Origin: Callipepla californica brunnescens
Lineage: Eukaryota; Chordata; Aves; Galliformes; Odontophoridae
Assembly: GCA_023055505.1 (NCBI GenBank)
Contig: JALIRH010000044.1
Coordinates: 1,240,001-1,304,000 of the forward strand
Length of the DNA: 64,000 nt
Direction: 5' to 3'
Part shown: positions 12,701 to 21,520 of the stretch, piece after piece
How positions within the stretch are numbered: position 1 is the first letter of the stretch
Layout: each line of letters starts with the position of its first letter
Notes under the pieces: model-generated
What the model saw: only the letters and a program-made list of their open reading frames with translations
Told to the model about the DNA's origin: nothing
Database searches by the model: none
Translations under genes and position numbers: made by a program

Positions 12701-15700
12701 ATGAAAGCCCTAAATGTGGAGCTCGGATTAATTATTGATTTAACATATACCACACGATACTATGAAGTTAAGGTAATGTAAGAGTAATGACAAATTTTAT
12801 AATAGTTACTGCCCTAATTGTTTTAAAGTATTTATGCACTTCCTCACCTTGAATTGGAATAGACAAGTTGAGCCATCTAGAATTACTTTGTGTTTCTAAT
12901 AGAAACAAAGTGCTTTATGACAGGAAGGAACTCCTCATACCTGCTAGTTGCATTTGGTGCCTTATTTGTGCTGTGGTAGCTCAGAATAATGGATAAAGAC
13001 TTCAGTGCTAGGCACTGTAGAGAAGATATTGGAGACTTGTGCCCTGAACACATTCTCATTTATGTCTGAAGGTGATTTTCTTTAGTGATTTCTTTACTTG
13101 TGTTCAGTGGAATCCACTGGAAAAAAAGGATACATTTTAAAATTGCTTCCATCGTGACAGATTTGTTACTAGTTGACCAGCTGACAGAATTTCGATTGCC
13201 TCTTATTGAGAAGGAGAACAAGTATCAGCGTTATAACCGAATGATGACATTTACGTTGGCGTGATGCACTAAGGGGCAGATGTGTGAATATGATTGTGGT
13301 TCAGCAGGGGCAGGGTAGATGATGCTAATAATAGTTGAAAGTGTTAGAATGGAATTACAAGAATCTGCTCTTTTTAATTCATGTTCCATCTTATTAGTAG
13401 GGATGAGTAAATGTTGTACAGAAACTCTTCTCTCAGGTAAGGTTTTTACAACAGAACTGTAAATATTGGTTCCTGAGAGTGTCTCTCTTTGTAGAGTCGT
13501 GTCATGATTGTTTTCAGTTCCTATGCTGGAACTACTGTTTTGCATTGCTTTTATTTTAAGTACTGCTTAAGGGTTTTCATCGACGCAAGATTTCAATAAT
13601 TTTTGCCACGTTTTTCTCGTTGCTAGGATTTGCCTAGAAGTGTGCAGTATAAGAAACTTTATACTGTTGGACTCGAAGTTCCTGATAATGCTACTATTCT
13701 GCAGTTCAAAAAATGGGTCAGAAAATTCCTATGGGAAAATGCAAGAAATGGTAAATATCATCATCTTATGCTGTATAAGAAAAAAAGGTGTGCTGCCTGC
13801 ATCATTTATTTATTACAGTAGATTGTTAAAGATGTCTCGGATCTCAGACTTTCTACAACACTTTCCAATTTTTTATTATACTATGTTTACCATATCTCTT
13901 GTATTTAAAACATACCTTTCTCAAAAGTAACAGTTCACTTGAATGCTCTTCTTTATAGTGTTATGTCTGTATCTGTCATCTGACAAAGCAACTCCAAGCG
14001 AGAAAACCTTGCTTTTGAATTTCTGGTAACGTATAGATCCACTCCAGAGACATAGACTTTATTTCCTATAAAGTATTTTTGTACTGCTTGATGCCACTGT
14101 AGTTAGGCTTTTTATTATACTTCTCTAATTGTGCTGGGGAAGTCTTTCCTATCCAGTGCTTGTTGAATGCCCCCATCTGAATTCCACCTTTTAATTTCTT
14201 ATTTCACTAGGTTGAAATCAGTTACCCCCATCTAGCTGACATAGAACACTCAATAGAAACAAAGCTTTCATCATCTCGCTCAGATTGTTCCCCATAAACT
14301 CAGTGTCACAGCTGCTGCTCCTTTATGGGTGCTGAAAATAGTACAGGGTTTCTCTGATGGCACTGGGCACTGATACACAAACTAATCAAGCCCATTTAGT
14401 CACACACAGCAGTTTCCTGAATTATTGCTGTCATGTCCTAGCACCTCTTTAAAATCCTTTTGCAGGTGCACTGTCAGTATTTCCACAGTGTGGATCTGTC
14501 CCTGGCTTTTGTGTTTTTGCATTATGGCAAACAGTGACAGCGGATCTTTCAAAAATTTATCAAAGTCCATTTCAAAGACCTTCTGTCAGTACTCTGCCCC
14601 TGCCTGAACTTTGTGAAGTTGGTCATACTTACTGTTTATTCTCATTAAGTCGGCCCCCTTTTGTGACAAGCACAGCAGACCTTTACATATGTATTTTAAT
14701 TTGTTGCATTTTTTTCTGTTGCATATTGATGCATGAGATATCAGTGTCTCGTGTGACCACATTACTGTTTCCCTTATTGGAAATATCTCAGTTGAAACAG
14801 CTTAATAGAGCTCAGTTATTCTCCTTTTAGCCTACAGCTGATTAGTGTACTCTTTTCAAAAATGGTATGTTTTCTTTTGGCATCACTGATTCCCATTAGA
14901 GTGCTTCTCTATGTATGATCCTGAATCTCTATGATTTGTCCAGGTAATCATCTTAATTTTCAGCCAGTTTAATTAATTCTTCCTGTAATGCACTTCATAC
15001 TCCTAGATACTAAGGATATTATGCATTTTCTTTCTCCTTTCATGTAAGTTTCAAAAGAATTTGTATATTAACTTTATTTGATGTTACATTTTCTAGTTGG
15101 TCAAGGTTGCTTTAAAACCTGTATTTTATTCTTTCCTATCACTGCAGTTCTGGCTGAAGGCTGCAGCTTTCTCTGATAGCAGTCCTTCCTCTTTTTCATA
15201 TATTCTCAGAGCTAATCTCGATCTTCACGGGTTTGGAAGTAGTGAGTTAACTGCTGCTGAGATCAGGCATATAGAAGATGAAGTTGGATGTCTTTGTTAC
15301 TTTATGAGCATAACAGTACCATTTTGTAAACAACAGTAATGATGTATCATTGCTGTACTAAAAAGCACAGTACTTTTCTTGTTTTGTGCTAATTTCATTT
15401 TCTGAAGTATTAAAGCTTGTGTTTATCTTTCTTGACAGAGAAACTCATCGGTGTCCACTGTACAAATGGAATTAACAGAACTGGCTACCTTATATGTAGG
15501 TAAGGGTTGAAAAAAGAAAGAAAATCGGTGTTCTCAAAAGATAGGAGTCTATAATCCCTTTGGGGCAGTAGTCTAATAAAATTTTCCTTCAGATATCTTA
15601 TAGATGTTGAAGGCTGGGATCCAGAGGCAGCAATCCAAGGTATTTTGCACCCTTTGAACTCAGACAAACATCGAGTTGTACTTCACATTTAAGTATAATT

Positions 15701-18700
15701 GTATTCACAAATACTGCAGTTCTGCTGCAGCGTGTTGTTCTTCTGTTGCATGTTGCTACCTCATGTTCTCATCTCCATAGAAAATAATGTGCTGATTTTT
15801 ATTTCAAATGAGGTTTGAGCATTAGCAAACTGAACAAGATGTTTCAGCTGTTTAATTTTTTTTCTTTGTCTTTTGTTTGAAAAATTTTCAGTCGTAGGTT
15901 CAGCAGTCGTAGCTGCTAGCTTCAGTTGTTTAAAATAAAATGAAATTGCTTCACCAATCGCAGCTTGCCACAGCATTTGTATTAATGCTGTTTGTTTCAG
16001 TTTCTCGTGCTGAAAAGAAAGCCTTCTCACATTTTCATGACTCAGTCTGAGCACATGTCATTAGACTCATACCTCTTCTTCTTTAGCTTTTGGTGATGCT
16101 AGAGGTCATTGCATGGATGGTCTTGTGTATCTCACAGATCTCAGAACACAACCAATGAGAAGGTAAGCAAAAGCTTTTAGCTGCATGCTTAGATTTTCCA
16201 GGTTGCATTTTTTTTTTTTAAATTCAGCTACATTTGTAAGCCAAAATTAAGTCCCTCTTAAACATCCAGTAAACTACATAAATCCTGCAAGACTTCTGAT
16301 CTGAATAACATTGAGTACCTTTGTTTATATTTTGAATTTATGTGGCTTTGATGTATACTGCCGAGCACTGGTGCTGTTGTATCGCACTATCCCAACTATA
16401 CTGAGTCTGTATTCTGTTTCTGTAAATTGAAAAGAGCTACTGCGAAGATTTCACTGTAAGCTGTGTGCTCTGCCCACTGTTGCCGGTGTGGTGGAACCAG
16501 GTATTAAAAAAATAAATAAAAAATCAGTCCTAGTGGAAAAAGAAAGGTGGAAGATTGCTCTCAAATCTCCTGCTTTCAGTAGTGATATTCCTAACACATG
16601 TGGAATCTTTTGTCTTTATCATATTCAGGCCCTGGGGTACCTAAGAATAATTAACATTTACATCTCACTAAGTTATTTGTACTGATTACATCTCGTAGCA
16701 TCACACGGATTTTAAAATAATATCTGACTGATTTTGATCATTTTAATTTGAGTGCCTTTTGTTCTTGTTGTACTGCTTTAATTGCTTTAGAGTCTGAGGA
16801 TGATTAAGTTAGTTCAGTGCTGGGTTTCTTTTTTTAAACGTACGGTATGCATCTCACGTATTTTTTTGATGTTGTTCCAAATATATTAAGTTTAGGCTTT
16901 CTCTACAGCCCTTCCTCAACTAGATTTACAGGATTAAAATTTGCTATGAAAATCTTGAATGTCTGTAAGTTTCATTTAACATTTAAAAAAATCAGTAATT
17001 CTCAACTGAAGAATCCTTGTGATTTTTTTTTTCATCCCTCAATAGTGTGTTATAAAAAAAGGAAGCTTACAAGAGATATTTTTATTCTTCATAGTAACCT
17101 TGGAATGGATGTATGGGATTCAGATGAGGATATAATTCACCCACCAAATGCATCAGAAGGACCTGTGGAACAGTTCCCAAATGAAGATTTTCAGGGGTAA
17201 TAAGTTGAAACATGGAATAAGAAGCCAAAAACCCAAAGTGCAGAGGATGATTGTTCCTTACTGTGTCCTGTTTTTATGGCAGCAATCCATTACAATGTTA
17301 CAAGAGGATCAGCTGATTCTGACAATTAGATTTGGTGTTTTAAAATACTGGGAGCATTGAAATATTCTAATTTAAAAGAGATTTTATTAATGTAAGCTAC
17401 ACATGCAAAGTATATTTACAGAATTAGAAAAAGTAATGAGAAGATAAAGGGAAGACGGGGAATGTGTGCTACTAGGAATTGGTGATTAGTTAGTTCACTT
17501 GGGAAAGTTTTAGTTTTACTTTGCCTGCTGTTCTTTATTATTCTACAGCAGTCTGCAATTGAGTTTTAATTAATTCCTTATCACTTTTTGCTCGCTGAAC
17601 AAGCACTATAGAATTATAGTTGAATGTTTGTCACAGCTTCAACTATGACATTGCTTGAAATTTTTATAATTTTACTTACAGTTTAGATTCTGTGTAGCTT
17701 TGATACCTATATATTTTACTTGCAATGTGTTTCATATCAATTCTTGGATTAAAAAAAAGCCTATTTGCATTAATAACTTGTAGTACTTACAAGTACAGAT
17801 GTTCTATTTAAGAAAAAAAAATTCTTTACAGGTCTGGGAAAAGATTAAGAGTTTATGATGACAGCTCTCATAATAATTTGCAAGGACAAACACAACTGAG
17901 AGATTTTGATTTCATTAATAAGGGACCTGGACGAAGACGAAGACCATTTAATGACCATCAGACTCAGGATGATTTAAGAGCACCGATGCAGATGAGAAAT
18001 TGGGACTATAATAGGGGATCGGGACAGAGGCAAAAACCATTTTCTGATCACCAGTTTTATGATGATTACCAAGAAGACGTTCAGCTGAAAGACCTAGACT
18101 TCAGTAACAAGGGGCCTGGACAACAGCTGAGACCTTTCTATGGACGCCAGTTTCGTGATGATTTACAAACAGAGCGACAGTCAAGGAACTTTGAATTTAA
18201 CAGAGGCCGTGGGCAAAGGCAGAGATCTTTTCCTGACTATCCATCCCACAGTGATTCACAGGAAGACATGAAGTCAAAGAGTTTTGATTTCGGTAGCAGG
18301 GGCCGTGGCCAGAGGCAAAGACTGTTCCACAACCACCCACCTCGTGATCAATTTCAGACTCCAGTGCAGTTGAAAGAGTTAGATTGTGCCAGCAAAGGTG
18401 CTGGCCAAAGACCGAGACCCTTCCATGACTATCGGTCACACGATGGCTTACAGCCCCAGATGCAACCGGGAGGTTTTGAATTTGTTAACAGGGGCCGTGG
18501 GCAGAGATTGAGACCTTTCCATGATCACCAACCTCACAATGACTTACAAACAGAAATGCAGCTAAAAGATTATGATAATAAAGGTCCTGGTCAAAGGCGC
18601 AGGCCTTTTCATGACCATCAGCCTTACGATGACTTACAGGAGCAGCCTCAGTTAAAGGATTTTGATTATGTTAATAAAGGCCAAGGACAAAAGAGGTCAA

Positions 18701-21146
18701 GACCTTTCCATGATCATCCTGTTCAAGATGACCTGCCTCGTGAATGGTGTTCAGACAGGTACAGTTGAAAGTACTGCAGTTTGAAATAGTTTTAACTGAT
18801 ACATTTCAAAAGCCTGCAGAAGTTTGTATTCCTCTTAATATATGATTATTTTGATCATCCTTTAACTGTAAGAACAGAATTAGCTGCACTTGTAGATTTC
18901 AAACTTTTCTTAATACATTTATTTGAAACAGCCATCTATTTAAAATCACACATGAATGATCAGCTAATTAACAATTAACTTTTTATTTTGAACTATGGAT
19001 ATATTTGACTTAGGTTTCAGTGCTGTAACTTTGAAGGCACTGAAAGATTGTGTTTCTTAAAACTCATGCTTCGCTGTTTTAGAGTCTGCTTGAAACAAAC
19101 TTTTTAAAATTTAAACAGCAATCCTCAAGACAGAAGACATGAGTTTTCATTTATATTCTCATCTAAACTGAGATAAACAGTAATGTTACAAGGAAGTTTG
19201 ACTTTGTGTTATGGCATGAATTAATCATTTGCTACAAGTCCCTTTGCTTCTGAACTTGCATCATATTCTCCCAAGATCTCATATCACTTATTAGTAAACT
19301 GGATTCAGTAGTTAAGTTTCATGCAAATATATTTCCAAATATTTATTTGATCTTTCAGAACATAGTTCAAATATTTCCTGGGCTTAGTAAAGCCTTTTCA
19401 TTGTAAGGGGGAACGGGACGCTGTACCATTCCCACGCAGCATACCATTTTGACATGTTAAACTAATACAATTAAGATATTTCTAATAAAATTTATTTGAA
19501 GAAATGTTAATTTTTATTAAATTATTTGAAGTAATTTTAATTGGTACTTTTCAAAAGCCTACAGTAGTTTGTACTCCTTTTAACGTATGATTGTTTTAAT
19601 TATCTTCAGATGTCAATCTTTTTCTTCCCAAGAAAACGTATCAGAACCTCAGTTCTCCTCATCTCCTTCACTTCACAGAGATTATGGATCTGATAATGAT
19701 GACTTTAACAGAAGTTATAGGTAAATACCATATTTTGTGTGTTGTTTTCTGACTGATGTTACTTTTCCAGTATCCAACTAAAAAAAAATACAAATTAACT
19801 GTGGTGTCATAAAAATTTGTTAATATTTTTGCTTAAATACAGTTTAAACCATTGAATGCTGAGCTAATAATGTGACTAAAGTGTAGTCCATCTCTATAAG
19901 GCTTTATATAGACTATAGTGGTTATGAAATTGTTTGAGTGTTCCTCACTGAAGTCATTAGCTTGTGCTAACTAATAAAATACAAAAAAAACCAAACAACC
20001 TATGTTCAAAATACAAAAGCCTATATTCAGTAAGCAAAAAGCTAAAGCACTGGTACTATATTTAACTCTTAACTGGTGCCTAACGACAAGCAAATGAGGA
20101 AGTCTTAAAAAGAGTGAGGCAGACTTTGTGGTGTGCAGCGATAGGATAAGGGGCAACAGGTTCTTGTTAGACCGTCAAAAATTCTGTAGCCTATGTGGAA
20201 AAAGGCTGTTTCTTTGAGGACACAGAAATGGTTTGCCTAGAACAGCTGTGAAATCTCCATCCTTTGAATTACTTTGAGCTCAGCTGAGATCCCTTGCAAT
20301 AGTATTCATGTATTGTTTAGTGAAAGTGAAGATTTAAAAGCAGAAAGATTGTTCTCAGCTTTATACACTGTTTATTTTACAGAGTACATACTGTACTTGA
20401 GAGTAAAGAGAATCCGTAACAAAAAGTAAATGTATGTGGTATTTTGTAGATTCTTCTGTTGCAGAAGAATAAAAAAAAAAGGATATAAATACAAAGTATA
20501 GTGTTGCTTGAGGCTGTGTAAGAGACAGCTACTGTTAAGTGTGCTTCACAAAATGAAAACATGGATTCAGAATGCAAACGGGCCCTAAGTAAAGAAACCT
20601 TCAGAAAATAGGCAATTATTAATTAGAAACAGCATTTTCTATTTCATTTGCCTGCAAAAAAAAGCTGAAAATTTATTCACTAGAATTGAAAAATAAGTGT
20701 TTCTAACATCTCGGTGAGAAGACTTTAATTTGGGAGGATAAAAACAAAAGTAGAGATCTGAATTCTAGTTCTTTTAGTGCTAGATGATTTTGATTTCTAA
20801 TGGTTTCACTGTTCGTGTTTTCTCTTCCTACAGTCATCGAGCAAGTTGTCCAGAAGACAACAGGAGAGTGCATCCTTCAGAGGAATTTAACAGGGGAAAA
20901 AACAGATTTGCACCATATTCTTCATGTACAATGCATCCATCCTCATCTGTACGCCAGGAAGATAGTTCATTAGACTATGAAATAAAAACTTTTGAAGGTG
21001 AAACTACTAGAGAAATGGTGCAAGGTAAAAGATTACCAGTTGTAACAGTTGATTACAATTATGGTCTGCCACTGGATTATGGACCTGAAGAGGAAGAGAG
21101 AACACCTTACGATTTACCTCCAAGAGACCATTACAACTGGAACTGA
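3681..21146 (+). CDS. DUSP11: DUSP11/PIR1-like RNA 5'-triphosphatase/diphosphatase, 11 coding exons
   Basis: Joined exons: 3681-3709, 9615-9690, 12641-12772, 13627-13750, 15439-15499, 15593-15639, 16087-16162, 17095-17196, 17832-18758, 19610-19720, 20834-21146. They sum to 1998 nt, or 665 codons plus TGA; every intron is GT-AG and phases match at every junction. DUSP11 family enzymes are nuclear cysteine phosphatases that remove gamma and beta phosphates from RNA 5' ends. Seen here: an N-terminal IPEGW..L.PVGQ.IPGTRFIAFK block (residues ~8-31), an ELGLIIDLTYTTRYY strand (~60-76), and the P-loop HCTNGINRTG at 127-136 with Cys128 and Arg134. The guanylyltransferase domain of RNGTT is absent, so this is not the capping enzyme. 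The catalytic part matches the usual length, but the tail is about twice that of human DUSP11 because of a repeat array at residues 232-516. Start: ATG 3681 gives MVKKNTIPEG, matching the family N-terminus. The human protein has a longer N-terminal extension. Whether it is the DUSP11 ortholog or a paralog cannot be settled here. Confidence 0.88.
3710..9614 (+). other. DUSP11-like intron 1
   Basis: 5.9 kb between donor GTAAGT and acceptor TTACAG, AT-rich with short homopolymers. No coding exon or repeat family was recognised. Confidence 0.7.
9615..9690 (+). CDS. DUSP11: DUSP11-like exon 2 (residues 10-35)
   Basis: Acceptor TTACAG, donor GTATGT. It encodes WRSLTPVGQPIPGTRFIAF and the following residues, the most diagnostic N-terminal block of the DUSP11/PIR-1 family. 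Confidence 0.9.
9691..12640 (+). other. DUSP11-like intron 2
   Basis: 2.95 kb. The right part contains the exact 176-bp tandem duplication at 12164-12515. The stretch around 10620-11060 is less AT-rich and may be an old degraded repeat, but I cannot name it. Confidence 0.65.
12164..12515. repeat. Exact tandem duplication, 2 x 176 bp
   Basis: Copy 1 is 12164-12339 and copy 2 is 12340-12515. They begin CAGTTACTTAATCAGTACGT, end CTGTATAAAACTTGG and are head-to-tail. I saw no mismatch between them. Perfect identity in an intron implies a very recent duplication or an assembly artefact. Confidence 0.95.
12641..12772 (+). CDS. DUSP11: DUSP11-like exon 3 (residues 36-79)
   Basis: Acceptor TTGTAG, donor GTAATG, phase 0 at both ends. 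It encodes the helix and the strand ending ELGLIIDLTYTTRYYEVK, conserved between DUSP11 and the RNGTT triphosphatase domain. Confidence 0.92.
13627..13750 (+). CDS. DUSP11: DUSP11-like exon 4 (residues 80-121)
   Basis: Acceptor GCTAG, donor GTAAAT. It encodes DLPRSVQYKKLYTVGLEVPD and a helix running up to the P-loop exon. It ends in phase 1 and joins to AG at 15439 to make Glu. Confidence 0.92.
13751..15438 (+). other. DUSP11-like intron 4
   Basis: 1.7 kb with no confident feature. The piece at about 14100-14830 reads like an old interspersed repeat but could not be assigned. Confidence 0.5.
15439..15499 (+). CDS. DUSP11: DUSP11-like exon 5, active-site P-loop (residues 121-141)
   Basis: Encodes KLIGVHCTNGINRTGYLIC. 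This is the HC(x5)R cysteine-phosphatase signature with Cys128 and Arg134. Asn130 takes the place of the second His found in HCTHGxNRTG of human DUSP11 and RNGTT. Acceptor GACAG, donor GTAAGG. Confidence 0.94.
15593..15639 (+). CDS. DUSP11: DUSP11-like exon 6 (residues 141-157)
   Basis: A 47-nt exon encoding YLIDVEGWDPEAAIQ, the helix after the P-loop. Human DUSP11 has the closely similar YLIDVEGVRPDDAIE at this point. Acceptor TTCAG, donor GTATTT. Confidence 0.9.
16087..16162 (+). CDS. DUSP11: DUSP11-like exon 7 (residues 157-182)
   Basis: Encodes AFGDARGHCMDGLVYLTDLR and the residues after it. The RGHC and Y..DL positions match the end of the DUSP11 catalytic domain. Acceptor TTTAG, donor GTAAGC. 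This is the last exon with clear similarity to the human protein. Confidence 0.88.
17095..17196 (+). CDS. DUSP11: DUSP11-like exon 8, acidic linker (residues 182-216)
   Basis: Acceptor CATAG, donor GTAATA. It encodes NLGMDVWDSDEDIIHPPNAS and on to NEDFQG, an acidic low-complexity linker between the phosphatase core and the repeat tail. It ends GG and joins the G at 17832 to keep the frame. Confidence 0.82.
17832..18758 (+). CDS. DUSP11: DUSP11-like exon 9, giant repeat exon (residues 216-525)
   Basis: A 927-nt exon, far larger than its neighbours, open throughout. It encodes SGKRLRVYDDSSHNN, then nine tandem units of 30-33 residues sharing a core like NKGPGQRRRPFHDHQPYDD. Acceptor TTACAG, donor GTACAG. 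The tail is strongly charged (Arg/Lys and Asp/Glu) with no hydrophobic core, so it is probably disordered. RNA binding or condensate behaviour is an inference from the RGxGQRxR pattern. Confidence 0.9.
17878..18732 (+). repeat. In-frame tandem array, nine ~95-bp units in the DUSP11-like coding exon
   Basis: Each unit begins LQ.. and carries [NS][KR]GxGQRxRPF followed by [HN]DHxxxDD. Units 1, 3 and 8 have NKGPG and units 2, 4 and 7 have NRGxG. This suggests partly alternating subtypes and growth by blocks larger than one unit. Units are diverged at many positions but none has a stop or frameshift, so the array is under coding constraint. Confidence 0.88.
18759..20833 (+). other. DUSP11-like introns 9 and 10
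   Basis: Intron 9 (18759-19609) and intron 10 (19721-20833), split by the exon at 19610-19720. Both are AT-rich and no further features were seen. Confidence 0.6.
19610..19720 (+). CDS. DUSP11: DUSP11-like exon 10 (residues 525-562)
   Basis: Acceptor CTTCAG, donor GTAAAT; 111 nt, phase 2 in and out. It encodes a Ser-rich stretch CQSFSSQENVSEPQFSSSPS followed by LHRDYGSDNDDFNRSY. Not recognised outside this family. Confidence 0.8.
20834..21146 (+). CDS. DUSP11: DUSP11-like last coding exon (residues 562-665)
   Basis: Acceptor CTACAG. It encodes SHRASCPEDNRRV and continues to the C-terminus LPPRDHYNWN, then TGA at 21144-21146. The charged tail ending in an aromatic-rich peptide recalls the Trp/Tyr-rich C-terminus of mammalian DUSP11, but there is no confident alignment. 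Confidence 0.82.
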
Positions 21147-21520
21147 ATAAAAACAGGCACAGTTTCCTCACCTTAAGTTTGCATTAATCAGTTTTACTTT
21201 GTACGTGGACCAGGGTTCATTGGTTGGTTGGTTTTGGTTTTGGCTTTTTTACATGTTAGGAAAATGCAAACTCCAGTACTAGAGAACTGATCTCAATTGT
21301 TAAGATTAGTTTCTACTTCTATATTTATTAGGGTGTGTTTGTTAAGTGCGGATGGAGACGAGATCTCAGTATACATGGGATGAAAGTAGTCATTCCTCTC
21401 AGCAGAATCGAAGCCATGTACTCTAAACTATACAACTTTGAGTTCGTCTTTGTTTTACATTTACTTAAAACGTATGTAACAGTAGGATGCAAAAGTCATA
21501 ATAAAATAATGCACCATCAT
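21147..21520 (+). other. DUSP11-like 3'UTR with two poly(A) signals
   Basis: One AATAAA starts at 21146 and shares its first A with the TGA stop. A second AATAAA is at 21500-21505. The second allows a conventional 3'UTR of about 370 nt. The first, if used, would give an extremely short 3'UTR. Cleavage sites are not determined. Confidence 0.5.

Noticed and set aside
3681..21146. RNGTT (mRNA capping enzyme) as the identity of the first gene
   Set aside because: The N-terminal phosphatase domain is related, but there is no guanylyltransferase KxDG domain, and exons 2-7 match DUSP11 more closely.
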